A DNA stretch of 64,000 bases, taken from the NCBI RefSeq assembly GCF_001905885.1, contig NZ_LIYH01000005.1:372001-436000 (forward strand). The letters run 5' to 3'. Source of the stretch: Streptomyces sp. CB03234. Its GTDB lineage: Bacteria; Actinomycetota; Actinomycetes; Streptomycetales; Streptomycetaceae. The notes under the pieces are model-generated. The model searched no databases. It was not told where the DNA came from and was given only the letters and a program-made list of their open reading frames with translations. Shown here piece by piece: positions 7,781-15,824 of this stretch (the first letter of the stretch is position 1; each line of letters starts with the position of its first letter). The position numbers were made by a program, and so were the translations under genes.

Positions 7781-9466
7781 ATGGCATCCGAATCCGAGGC
7801 AGGCGGCGGCGGAGTGCCGGAAGCCGCCGAGTGGGGCGCCGGCGGACTCGTCGGAGACGGCCGCTACCGGCTGACCCATCGTCTCGGCCGCGGCGGCATG
7901 GCCGAGGTGTTCGCGGCAGAGGACGTACGGCTGGGCCGGACCGTCGCCGTGAAGCTGCTGCGTGCCGACCTCGCCGAGGACCCGGTCTCCAAGGCCCGCT
8001 TCACCCGCGAGGCCCAGTCCGTCGCCGGGCTGAACCACCACGCCATCGTCGCCGTGTACGACTCCGGCGAGGACGAGGTCAACGGCCAGTCCGTCCCGTA
8101 CATCGTGATGGAACTGGTCGAGGGCCGCACCATCCGCGACCTGCTGATCAACGCCGAGGCGCCGCCGCCCGAGCAGGCGCTGATCATCGTCTCCGGTGTG
8201 CTGGAAGCCCTCGCCTACTCACACCAGCACGGCATCGTGCACCGCGACATCAAGCCCGCGAACGTGATCATCACGCACAGCGGCGCCGTCAAGGTGATGG
8301 ACTTCGGCATCGCGCGTGCCCTGCACGGCGCGCAGTCGACGATGACCCAGACCGGCATGGTCATGGGCACCCCCCAGTACCTCTCCCCCGAGCAGGCCCT
8401 CGGCAAGGCCGTCGACCACCGCTCGGACCTGTACGCCACGGGCTGCCTGCTGTACGAGCTGCTCGCGCTGCGGCCGCCGTTCACCGGCGAGACACCGTTG
8501 TCGGTGGTCTACCAGCACGTCCAGGACATCCCGGTGCCGCCGTCCGAGGTCTCCGACGTCGCCCCGCCGGAGCTGGACGGCCTGGCCATGCGCGCCCTCG
8601 CCAAGGACCCGGACGACCGGTTCCAGAGCGCCGAGGAGATGCGCGGGCTGGTCCAGTACGGGCTCCAGATGCTCCAGCAGCAGGGCAGCCACACCGGCAC
8701 CTGGAACACCGGCCCCGTCGACATGCACGAGGGCGGCCGCACGCCGGCCGGCGGCGTCGCGGCGACCACCGCGATGGGCCACCCGATGCACGGCGACACC
8801 TCGCAGGGCCCGATCCTGCCGCCGTCGAACCCGGACGACGGCGCGTACGCGTACGACGGCGGGCAGGGCGGCAGGCGCGGTGGCCGCGGCAAGATGTGGC
8901 TGTTCGCGGCGCTCGCGCTGATCGCGATCGTGGCGGGTGTGGCGTACGCGCTCGACCAGACCAGGACGACGCCGGACGAGAAGAACAAGAAGCCGCCCGC
9001 CACCACCGCGCCGTCCAAGCCCGGTGACACCACCAGCCCCTCGCCCTCCGACAAGGAGACGGACGAGCACACGCAGGACCCGGGCGGTTCGACGGGCGGC
9101 GGCGGCAGCAACGGCGGCAACTGGAACGACCGGACACCCGACACCCCGTCGCATCCCCAGACCGACAACCCGACGCCCCCGACCGGCGCGCCGTCGTCCC
9201 CCGGCACCACCGAGGGCACCGACCAGGGCGGGACGACCGACGGCGGTACCGACCAGGGCGGGACGACGGACGGCGGTACCGACCAGGGCGGGACCACCAC
9301 CGGCGGCACCGACCAGGGCGGCACCACCGACGGCGGGACGACCAACGGCGGCACCACCACCGGCGGCACCGACCAGGGCGGCACCACCGACGGCGGGACG
9401 ACCAACGGCGGCACCACCACCGGCAGCACCGACCAGGGTGGCGCCACCGCCGGCAGCGGCGTCTGA
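7781..9466 (+). CDS. Membrane Ser/Thr protein kinase with Gly/Thr repeat ectodomain
   Basis: Hanks-type kinase of 561 residues, paralogue of its divergent neighbour. Kinase domain: GRGGMAEVF loop (36-44), Lys58, HRDIKPAN near residue 160, DFG about 18 residues later, and an activation loop with STMTQTGMVMGTPQYLSPEQ whose TMTQT residues are the expected autophosphorylation sites. One membrane helix follows (MWLFAALALIAIVAGVAYAL, about 371-390). The outside region has no PASTA domain. It is Thr/Ser/Pro-rich and ends in about eight copies of a DQGGTT(D/T)GG-type repeat, plausibly a wall-spanning stalk. Absence of a recognisable sensor suggests wall anchoring or complex formation with another sensor; this is inference. 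Confidence 0.92.
   Translation: MASESEAGGGGVPEAAEWGAGGLVGDGRYRLTHRLGRGGMAEVFAAEDVRLGRTVAVKLLRADLAEDPVSKARFTREAQSVAGLNHHAIVAVYDSGEDEVNGQSVPYIVMELVEGRTIRDLLINAEAPPPEQALIIVSGVLEALAYSHQHGIVHRDIKPANVIITHSGAVKVMDFGIARALHGAQSTMTQTGMVMGTPQYLSPEQALGKAVDHRSDLYATGCLLYELLALRPPFTGETPLSVVYQHVQDIPVPPSEVSDVAPPELDGLAMRALAKDPDDRFQSAEEMRGLVQYGLQMLQQQGSHTGTWNTGPVDMHEGGRTPAGGVAATTAMGHPMHGDTSQGPILPPSNPDDGAYAYDGGQGGRRGGRGKMWLFAALALIAIVAGVAYALDQTRTTPDEKNKKPPATTAPSKPGDTTSPSPSDKETDEHTQDPGGSTGGGGSNGGNWNDRTPDTPSHPQTDNPTPPTGAPSSPGTTEGTDQGGTTDGGTDQGGTTDGGTDQGGTTTGGTDQGGTTDGGTTNGGTTTGGTDQGGTTDGGTTNGGTTTGSTDQGGATAGSGV
9215..9440 (+). repeat. In-frame repeats encoding the kinase C-terminal stalk
   Basis: Imperfect tandem copies built on an about 30-bp unit (gcaccgaccagggcgg plus gacgacggcgg-like half-units) encode alternating TDQGG, TTDGG and TTTGG blocks. 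One 60-base block is nearly identically duplicated (about 9308-9365 and 9368-9425). Copy number is likely to vary between strains by slippage. Confidence 0.8.
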
Positions 9467-9480
9467 CGCCTGTGTGAGCG

Positions 9481-9552
9481 CACGGGCAGGGGGCGTCCGG
9501 CCTGCACGGGCAGGGGACGTCCGGCCCGCACGGGCAGGGGGCGTCCGGGCCC
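9481..9552. repeat. Three 24-bp tandem repeats between convergent genes
   Basis: Three direct copies beginning CACGGGCAGGGG and ending CGTCCGGCC lie at 9481-9504, 9505-9528 and 9529-9552, with two or three differences. They fill the space between the kinase stop (9466) and the convergent phosphotransferase stop (9577). No terminator hairpin is obvious here. Confidence 0.8.
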
Positions 9553-9576
9553 GCCCCACCAGGGCCCCGGGTCCGC

Positions 9577-10590
9577 TCACCCCGCGAAGGCGTCGCACAC
9601 CGCCTCGTACTCCCGCGTCCACCACACCGCCAGGGCCGACGCCGCAGGAAACTGCGGGTCGGCCCTGCCGTCGTGCAGCTGGTAGCGCCAGCGCAGTATC
9701 CAGAAGTCGTTCAGCCGCTCCCACCACACCCGGTGCACCGCCGCCGCCAGCTCGGCCGGGTCGGCCCCCGCCGCCCGCCGGTACGCGCGCGCGTACGCGC
9801 GTACCTTCGCCAGCTCCAGGCCACCGGCCGGCTGTACGAAGAAGATCGCCGCGGCCCGAACCGCCTCCTCCGCCCGTGGCTGCACGCCCAGCCGGTCCCA
9901 GTCGATGATCGCGGCGGGCTCCGCGCCCCGGTAGAGCAGGTTCAGCGGGTGGAAGTCCCCGTGCACCCAGCCGCCCGCGTCGGCGGCCAGCGGGCGCCGG
10001 TGCGCGTGCTCGGCCAGCAGCCGCCGCCGCTCCAGCAGCCGGTGCTCGGCGAGCTCGTCGAACGCGTCCCGGGGGCGGCGGGCGCGGGCCAGGGCCAGCA
10101 GCCGGTCGATGACCCGGAACGTCTCCTCCGGGTCGGCGCTGCGGTACTGGTGGTCGCTGTGCGGCTCCATGACCTGCTCCAGGCAGGTGTGCACGAGCCC
10201 GAGCAGCGCGCCGAGGCGGCGGGAGCCGACCGTCGTCAGCTGCGCGCCGGCCCGGTGGCGCCCCTCGATCCACGGGTGCAGGGCGTAGCAACGCCCGCCG
10301 ATCTCCGCGACCGTGTCGCCCTCCGCGTCCGGCAGCGGCGGCGCGACGGGCACGCCGAGGTCGTGCAGCCGCTGGGTGGCGCGGTGCTGGCGGACGATGG
10401 TGTCGCGGTCGGCGGTGGGCGCGTCCAGGTGCTGTTTGAGGAAGTAGGCGCCGTGGGTGGTGGCCAGGCGGTAACCGCGGTTGAGCAGGCCCTGGGTGAC
10501 CGGTACGCAGGACAGGGGCTCGCCCGGGTTGTCGTAGCGGCGCAGGAGCGCACTCACGGGTGGGGCGGCGGTTGCAGATGAGCGCGGCAC
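9577..10590 (-). CDS. Aminoglycoside-phosphotransferase-fold (APH) enzyme
   Basis: About 337 residues with the APH/choline-kinase fold: catalytic loop GGWVHGDFHPLNLLYR (HGDxxxxN) and metal-binding IIDWDRLG. Such proteins phosphorylate small hydroxyl compounds (homoserine, aminoglycosides, sugars) or act in cell-surface metabolism. Substrate is not assignable; the AYFLKQH and RCYALHPWIEG segments resemble homoserine-kinase/CotS-like members more than resistance enzymes. The GTG start has no clear ribosome site; on the minus strand TAACAT (10598-10603) lies 7 bases before it, so a leaderless transcript is likely. Nothing suggests antibiotic resistance. Confidence 0.82.
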   Translation of the reverse strand: MPRSSATAAPPVSALLRRYDNPGEPLSCVPVTQGLLNRGYRLATTHGAYFLKQHLDAPTADRDTIVRQHRATQRLHDLGVPVAPPLPDAEGDTVAEIGGRCYALHPWIEGRHRAGAQLTTVGSRRLGALLGLVHTCLEQVMEPHSDHQYRSADPEETFRVIDRLLALARARRPRDAFDELAEHRLLERRRLLAEHAHRRPLAADAGGWVHGDFHPLNLLYRGAEPAAIIDWDRLGVQPRAEEAVRAAAIFFVQPAGGLELAKVRAYARAYRRAAGADPAELAAAVHRVWWERLNDFWILRWRYQLHDGRADPQFPAASALAVWWTREYEAVCDAFAG

Positions 10591-10605
10591 TCACCAAATG
10601 TTAGA

Positions 10606-11046
10606 TCACGGAGCGTGGTGAGAATGTCGCTCGGCGGAACAGTCCAGTGAGTGGACGGTGGCGAACCGGGGCTCGATCCGCAGGTACGCCGGGTCGAACG
10701 GCTCGCCGTCCATCCGGTGCGGCCCCGGCCCCAGCAGCGCCAGCTCGCCCTCGGTCGGCCGGTCGACGACGTGCGCGGTGCCCGTGAGCTGCACGGACCA
10801 CAACAGGTCCGCCCCGGAGCCGAAGTTGTCGGCGCCGTACGTCACGACGCCGCCGTCACAGGTCCGGTGACAGCCCAGCCCGCGGTGCAGCCGCAGGACG
10901 ACGCGGCCGTCGACCAGGGCGTGCCGGGCGGGCGCCAGGAACGGCATCGCCCGCAGGGTCGTCGCCACCCGGCCGTGGCGGACCCGGCCGAGCAACTCGA
11001 TCGCATCGGGCACGTCGGTGGCGTCGGTGGAGGGCATGCCCTCCAC
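10606..11046 (-). CDS. Pyridoxamine 5'-phosphate oxidase-family flavin protein
   Basis: 146-residue split-barrel protein of the PNPOx-like family that binds FMN or F420. The N-terminal ELLGRVRHGRVATTLRAMPFLAPARHALVDGRVVLRLH matches the first beta strands, followed by the LLWSVQLTGTAHVVDRP strand and a C-terminal domain with RIEPRFATVHSLD. The GTG at 11046 has GGAGG about 11 bases upstream; the ATG at 11037 is an alternative. These small proteins often act as F420- or flavin-dependent reductases of unknown substrate. It is transcribed toward the phosphotransferase gene, 15 bp away. Confidence 0.75.
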   Translation of the reverse strand: MEGMPSTDATDVPDAIELLGRVRHGRVATTLRAMPFLAPARHALVDGRVVLRLHRGLGCHRTCDGGVVTYGADNFGSGADLLWSVQLTGTAHVVDRPTEGELALLGPGPHRMDGEPFDPAYLRIEPRFATVHSLDCSAERHSHHAP

Positions 11047-11141
11047 TCTCGGCGACGCCTCCCGCCCCTGAAAGGGGCCTCCCGGCCCCCCGAACCGGGA
11101 CCTAGGTCCCGTGTACGCGTACGAAGTGCCCGGCGACCGCG

Positions 11142-11822
11142 TCAGTGCTGCCGCTCGGCCTGCATCCGGGCCACGTACGCCGCCGCCTGCGAGCGCCGCT
11201 CCATGCCCAGCTTCGACAGCAGGCTGGACACGTAGTTCTTGATCGTCTTCTCGGCCAGGTGCAGCCGCTCGCCGATCGCGCGGTTCGTCAGCCCCTCCCC
11301 GATCAGGTCGAGGATCCTGCGCTCTTGTTCGGTCAGCGCCGCCAGCCGGTCGTCACCCTTCGGGCCGTTGCCGTCCCGCAGCCGCTCCAGCACCCGCGCG
11401 GTGGCCACCGGATCCAGCAGCGACTTGCCGGCCGCCACGTCCCGTACCGCCGTCAGCAGCTCGTTGCCGCGGATCGCCTTCAGGACGTACCCGGACGCAC
11501 CGGCCATGATCGCGTCGAAGAGGGCCTCGTCGTCCGAGAAGGAGGTGAGCATCAGGCATTTGATGGATTCGTCCCGGGCCCGGACCTCCCGGCACACCTC
11601 GACACCGCTGCCATCGGGGAGGCGTACGTCGAGGACGGCGACGTCCGGACGCGTCGCAGGGATCCTGACCAGGGCGTCCGCCGCCGTGCCTGCCTCTCCG
11701 ACGACCTCGATGTCGTCCTCGACGGAGAGCATTTCGTGGACGCCACGCCGGACGACTTCGTGGTCGTCCAGCAGAAATACCGTGATTTTTCCGTCTTCGC
11801 GCACGGAATCAGTCTCACACAC
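11142..11822 (-). CDS. NarL/FixJ-family response regulator (orphan)
   Basis: 226 residues. The receiver domain has acidic pocket DD (residues 19-20), phosphoacceptor Asp in VAVLDVRLPDG, Thr/Ser in MLTSFSDDEA and Lys in YVLKAIRG. The C-terminal LuxR-type HTH reads LTEQERRILDLIGEGLTNRAIGERLHLAEKTIKNYVSSLLSKLGM. Sequence style is close to DevR/DosR-type regulators. No histidine kinase is adjacent, so it is an orphan in this window. The start is GTG at 11822; a GTG at 11804 would skip six residues. It is divergent from the bkd operon across 307 bp and could influence it, which is untested. Confidence 0.92.
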   Translation of the reverse strand: MCETDSVREDGKITVFLLDDHEVVRRGVHEMLSVEDDIEVVGEAGTAADALVRIPATRPDVAVLDVRLPDGSGVEVCREVRARDESIKCLMLTSFSDDEALFDAIMAGASGYVLKAIRGNELLTAVRDVAAGKSLLDPVATARVLERLRDGNGPKGDDRLAALTEQERRILDLIGEGLTNRAIGERLHLAEKTIKNYVSSLLSKLGMERRSQAAAYVARMQAERQH

Positions 11823-11905
11823 TCACTCTTCCCGTGCCCGGGGTGCGCGGGATAACGTGCCCCCTGTTCCGGCGGCTCACAAGGCTGTGACCAGTCATTT
11901 GTCCA

Positions 11906-11955
11906 CCCCTTTGCGATTTACTTGGAAATCCAAGCAAAAACGCAGGTCAAAGGGG
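11906..11955. promoter_or_regulatory. Nested inverted repeats upstream of the bkd operon
   Basis: Inside the 307-bp gene-free gap 11823-12129 lies an AT-rich patch with two nested dyads. The inner one at 11917-11938 has arms TTTACTTGG and CCAAGCAAA (8 of 9 pairing). The outer one is CCCCTTTG (11906-11913) with a perfect CAAAGGGG partner (11948-11955). Such symmetry in a very GC-rich genome suggests an operator for a regulator of branched-chain amino-acid breakdown, for example an Lrp/BkdR-type protein; no such regulator is encoded nearby. Possible -10 elements lie near 11980-11990. The remainder of the gap shows nothing further. Confidence 0.5.
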
Positions 11956-12129
11956 GTTTCGCAGTAATGCGGTGCACTGGGTAACGTGCCTATGACAGGG
12001 GGCTCGCCGGGGCACCTGTCACGCCTGTTCCCGGCCGAGGGCACCCACCCCGTGCACACGTACGGAGACAGGCGAGCCGCACTGGTACCCGGCGGACCCC
12101 GGGGGCCGGACAGACGGAGGAGCACGCAC

Positions 12130-13281
12130 GTGACCGTGGAAGGCACTGCCGCGCGCAAGCCGCGACGCAGCAGTAAGCGCACCAGCGCGAGCGCGAGCGC
12201 TCACGCGAACGAGCCCCAGCTCGTACAGCTGCTCAACCCCGAGGGTGAGCGCGTCCAGCACCCGGAGTACGACATCGACCTCAGCCCCGAGGAGCTGTGC
12301 GGCCTGTACCGCGACATGGTGCTGACCCGCCGGTTCGACGCCGAGGCGACCTCCCTCCAGCGACAGGGCGAGCTGGGCCTGTGGGCCTCGCTGCTCGGCC
12401 AGGAGGCCGCCCAGATCGGCTCCGGCCGCGCCCTGCGCGACGACGACTACATCTTCCCGACCTACCGCGAACACGGAGTCGCCTGGTGCCGGGGGGTCGA
12501 TCCGACCAATCTGCTCGGAATGTTCCGTGGCGTGAACCACGGTGGCTGGGACCCCGCGAGCAACAATTTCCACCTGTACACGATCGTCATCGGCGCACAG
12601 ACCCTGCACGCCACCGGCTACGCCATGGGCATCGCCAAGGACGGATCCGACAGCGCGGTCATCGCGTACTTCGGGGACGGCGCCTCCAGCCAGGGCGACG
12701 TCGCCGAATCGTTCACCTTCTCCGCGGTCTACAACGCCCCGGTCGTCTTCTTCTGCCAGAACAACCAGTGGGCCATCAGCGAGCCGACCGAGAAGCAGAC
12801 CCGCGTCCCGCTCTACCAGCGCGCGCAGGGCTTCGGCTTCCCCGGCGTCCGCGTCGACGGCAACGACGTCCTCGCCTGCCTGGCCGTGACCCGCTCCGCC
12901 CTGGAGCGCGCCCGCCGCGGCGACGGCCCGACGCTCGTCGAGGCCTTCACCTACCGCATGGGCGCCCACACCACCTCCGACGACCCCACCCGCTACCGGC
13001 TCGACGACGAGCGGGCGGCGTGGGAGGCCAAGGACCCGATCCTGCGGATGCGTACGTACCTGGAGAAGCAGGGACTCGCGGACGCGGCGTTCTTCGAGGA
13101 GCTGGAGACGGAGTCGGAGACGCTCGGCAAGCGCGTCCGTGAGGCCGTTCGAGCCATGCCCGACCCCGACCACATGGCCATGTTCGACCATGTGTACGCC
13201 GACGGGCACGCGCTCGTCGACGAGGAGCGCGCGCGGTTCGCGGCGTATCAGGCATCCTTCGCGGACGGGGAGGTCAAGTAA
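12130..13281 (+). CDS. bkdA: Branched-chain 2-oxoacid dehydrogenase E1 alpha
   Basis: Thiamine-diphosphate decarboxylase subunit (383 residues) of the complex turning Val, Leu and Ile keto acids into branched acyl-CoAs, the starters for iso/anteiso fatty acids and some polyketides. Visible motifs: substrate channel YREHG, and the ThDP/Mg motif GDGASSQGDVAESFTFSAVYNAPVVFFCQNNQ. The phosphorylation-loop region YRMGAHTTSDDPTRYR is also present. The GTG start is set by GGAGGA eight bases upstream; the 30 residues after it are basic and Ser-rich. It is first gene of a three-gene operon; E1 beta begins 2 bases after its stop. Streptomyces often carry two bkd clusters, and which one this is cannot be told here. 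Confidence 0.95.
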   Translation: MTVEGTAARKPRRSSKRTSASASAHANEPQLVQLLNPEGERVQHPEYDIDLSPEELCGLYRDMVLTRRFDAEATSLQRQGELGLWASLLGQEAAQIGSGRALRDDDYIFPTYREHGVAWCRGVDPTNLLGMFRGVNHGGWDPASNNFHLYTIVIGAQTLHATGYAMGIAKDGSDSAVIAYFGDGASSQGDVAESFTFSAVYNAPVVFFCQNNQWAISEPTEKQTRVPLYQRAQGFGFPGVRVDGNDVLACLAVTRSALERARRGDGPTLVEAFTYRMGAHTTSDDPTRYRLDDERAAWEAKDPILRMRTYLEKQGLADAAFFEELETESETLGKRVREAVRAMPDPDHMAMFDHVYADGHALVDEERARFAAYQASFADGEVK

Positions 13282-13283
13282 CC

Positions 13284-14264
13284 ATGGCTGTACAGAAGCT
13301 CCCGCTCGCGAAGGCGCTCAACGAGTCGCTGCGCACGGCCCTGGAGACCGACCCCAAGGTCCTCGTCATGGGCGAGGACGTCGGAAAGCTCGGCGGCGTG
13401 TTCCGCGTGACCGACGGGCTGCAGAAGGACTTCGGCGAGGACCGGGTCATCGACACCCCGCTCGCCGAGTCGGGCATCGTCGGCACGGCGATCGGGCTGG
13501 CGCTGCGCGGCTACCGACCGGTCGTGGAGATCCAGTTCGACGGGTTCGTCTTCCCCGCGTACGACCAGATCGTCACGCAGCTCGCCAAGATGCACGCCCG
13601 CGCGCTCGGCACGATCAAGCTGCCGGTCGTCATCCGCATTCCGTACGGCGGCGGCATCGGCGCCGTCGAGCACCACAGCGAGTCGCCCGAGGCGCTGTTC
13701 GCGCACGTCGCGGGTCTCAAGGTGGTCTCGCCGTCGAACTCGTCGGACGCGTACTGGATGCTCCAGCAGGCCATCCAGAGCGACGACCCGGTGATCTTCT
13801 TCGAGCCGAAGCGGCGCTACTGGGACAAGGGCGAGGTCGACACCGAGGCCATCCCGGGCGAGCTGCACAAGGCCCGCACCGTGCGGGAGGGCTCGGACCT
13901 GACCCTCGTGGCGTACGGCCCCATGGTGAAGCTCTGCCTGGAGGTGGCCGCGGTCGCCGCCGAGGAGGGCCGGTCCGTGGAGGTCGTCGACCTGCGGTCG
14001 ATGTCCCCGATCGACTTCGACGCCATCCAGGCGTCGGTCGAGAAGACCCGCCGGCTGGTCGTCGTCCACGAGGCGCCGGTCTTCTACGGCTCCGGTGCCG
14101 AGATCGCCGCACGCATCACGGAGCGGTGCTTCTACCACCTGGAGGCACCGGTCCTGCGGGTGGGCGGCTACCACGCGCCGTATCCGCCGGCACGGCTGGA
14201 AGAGGAATACCTGCCGAGCCTGGACCGGGTGCTCGACGCCGTCGACCGCTCGCTCGCGTACTGA
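13284..14264 (+). CDS. bkdB: Branched-chain 2-oxoacid dehydrogenase E1 beta
   Basis: 326-residue partner of E1 alpha; together they form the alpha2beta2 decarboxylase. The transketolase pyrimidine domain contains VLVMGEDVGKLGGVFRVTDG and the ThDP-activating Glu in DTPLAESGIVG. A second conserved block is IPYGGGIGAVEHHSESPEA, and the C-terminal transketolase domain carries VAYGPMVKLCLEVA and VVVHEAPVFYGSGAEIAA. Length matches the family. It lies 2 bases after bkdA and 11 bases before the E2 start, indicating one mRNA. Confidence 0.95.
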   Translation: MAVQKLPLAKALNESLRTALETDPKVLVMGEDVGKLGGVFRVTDGLQKDFGEDRVIDTPLAESGIVGTAIGLALRGYRPVVEIQFDGFVFPAYDQIVTQLAKMHARALGTIKLPVVIRIPYGGGIGAVEHHSESPEALFAHVAGLKVVSPSNSSDAYWMLQQAIQSDDPVIFFEPKRRYWDKGEVDTEAIPGELHKARTVREGSDLTLVAYGPMVKLCLEVAAVAAEEGRSVEVVDLRSMSPIDFDAIQASVEKTRRLVVVHEAPVFYGSGAEIAARITERCFYHLEAPVLRVGGYHAPYPPARLEEEYLPSLDRVLDAVDRSLAY

Positions 14265-14275
14265 GGAGAGCCGCT

Positions 14276-15760
14276 GTGATCCGCGATTTCAAGATGCCGG
14301 ACGTCGGCGAGGGGCTCACCGAGGCCGAGATCCTCAAGTGGTACGTCCAGCCCGGTGACACCGTCACGGACGGCCAGGTCGTCTGCGAGGTGGAGACGGC
14401 GAAGGCGGCGGTGGAGCTGCCGATCCCGTACGACGGGGTCGTGCACGAGCTGCGCTTCCCGGAGGGGACGACGGTCGACGTCGGCCAGGTGATCATCACG
14501 GTCGACGTCGCGACGGGCGCCGCCGCCCCGGAGAGCCCCGCGGCCCCGGCCGCCGAGCCGGCCGCCGTGCCGGCCGGTGGGGCCGCCGAGGGCGCCGAGC
14601 CGACGGGCCGCCAGCCGGTCCTGGTCGGCTACGGCGTCGCCGAGTCGTCCACGAAGCGCCGCCCGCGCAAGGGCGCCACGGCGCCGTCGGACCAAGCGGC
14701 CGCCCAGGCCGCCGTCCAGGGCGAACTGAACGGCCACGCGGGCCAGGCTGCCGCTGCCGCCCCGGCCCCAGCCGCCCCGGTCGCTCCGGCCCCCGCCGCT
14801 CCGGCCTCCGCCGCCACCCCGGCGGGAGTCCCCGGCACCCGGCCCCTCGCCAAGCCGCCCGTGCGGAAGCTGGCCAAGGACCTCGGGGTCGACCTGGCGA
14901 CCGTGACGCCGACCGGACCGGACGGGATCATCACCCGTGAGGACGTGCACGCGGCGGTGTCCCTGGCCGCCGCCTCGGTCGCCGCGCCCGCCGCCGTACC
15001 CGTACAGCCGAAGCCGGCCGAGGCGCCGCGGCCTCCGCAGGAGCAGCCCGCGGCCGGCGTGCGCGAGACCCGTATCCCCATCAAGGGCGTCCGCAAGGCC
15101 ACCGCCCAGGCGATGATCGGGTCGGCCTTCACCGCGCCGCACGTCACCGAGTTCGTCACGGTCGACGTCACGCGCACGATGAAGCTCGTCGAGGAGCTCA
15201 AGTCCGACAAGGACATGGCCGGGCTCCGGGTGAACCCGCTCCTGCTCGTCGCCAAGGCCCTGCTCGTGGCGATCAGGCGCAACCCGGAGATCAACGCCTC
15301 CTGGGACGAGGCCGCCCAGGAGATCGTGCTCAAGCACTACGTCAACCTGGGCATCGCGGCCGCCACGCCGCGCGGCCTGATCGTGCCGAACATCAAGGAC
15401 GCGCACGACAAGACGCTGCCCGAACTGGCCGCCGCCCTCGGTGAGCTGGTGGCCACGGCCCGCGAGGGGAAGACGACCCCGGCGGCCATGCAGGGCGGCA
15501 CGGTGACCATCACCAACGTGGGCGTCTTCGGCGTGGACACCGGTACGCCGATCCTCAACCCCGGCGAGTCCGCGATCCTGGCGGTCGGGGCGATCAAGCT
15601 CCAGCCGTGGGTCCACAAGGGCAAGGTGAAGCCCCGACAGGTGACCACCCTGGCCCTGTCGTTCGACCACCGGCTGGTCGACGGGGAGCTGGGCTCCAAG
15701 GTCCTCGCGGACGTCGCCGCGATCCTGGAGCAGCCCAAGCGGCTGATCACCTGGGCCTGA
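14276..15760 (+). CDS. bkdC: Branched-chain 2-oxoacid dehydrogenase E2
   Basis: Dihydrolipoyl acyltransferase core of the complex, 494 residues. An N-terminal lipoyl domain (lipoyl Lys43 in VETAKAAV) is followed by a long Ala/Pro linker. The E1/E3-binding domain reads VRKLAKDLGVDLATVTPTG ... ITREDV, then a second Ala/Pro linker precedes the acyltransferase domain. That domain has the active site SFDHRLVDG (HxxxDG) near the end. The GTG at 14276 follows GAGGAGAG and gives the canonical MP DVGEGLTEAEI beginning. No E3 (lipoamide dehydrogenase) gene follows, so E3 must come from elsewhere. The operon ends at a strong hairpin at 15773-15808. Confidence 0.95.
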   Translation: MIRDFKMPDVGEGLTEAEILKWYVQPGDTVTDGQVVCEVETAKAAVELPIPYDGVVHELRFPEGTTVDVGQVIITVDVATGAAAPESPAAPAAEPAAVPAGGAAEGAEPTGRQPVLVGYGVAESSTKRRPRKGATAPSDQAAAQAAVQGELNGHAGQAAAAAPAPAAPVAPAPAAPASAATPAGVPGTRPLAKPPVRKLAKDLGVDLATVTPTGPDGIITREDVHAAVSLAAASVAAPAAVPVQPKPAEAPRPPQEQPAAGVRETRIPIKGVRKATAQAMIGSAFTAPHVTEFVTVDVTRTMKLVEELKSDKDMAGLRVNPLLLVAKALLVAIRRNPEINASWDEAAQEIVLKHYVNLGIAAATPRGLIVPNIKDAHDKTLPELAAALGELVATAREGKTTPAAMQGGTVTITNVGVFGVDTGTPILNPGESAILAVGAIKLQPWVHKGKVKPRQVTTLALSFDHRLVDGELGSKVLADVAAILEQPKRLITWA

Positions 15761-15772
15761 GCCCAGTGGACG

Positions 15773-15808
15773 GAAGGGCCCGGACGCGACGGCGCGTCCG
15801 GGCCCTTC
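15773..15808. terminator. Bidirectional terminator between bkdC and the carboxypeptidase gene
   Basis: A perfect 16-bp inverted repeat, left arm GAAGGGCCCGGACGCG, 4-base loop ACGG, sits between two convergent genes. There is no U-tract, as is common in Streptomyces. Confidence 0.85.
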
Positions 15809-15824
15809 ACCATGTGCGTGCCGG

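Noticed and set aside
9577..10590. Aminoglycoside resistance gene
   Set aside because: Only the generic APH fold is visible; the sequence is nearer homoserine-kinase/CotS-like members and the context gives no resistance signature.
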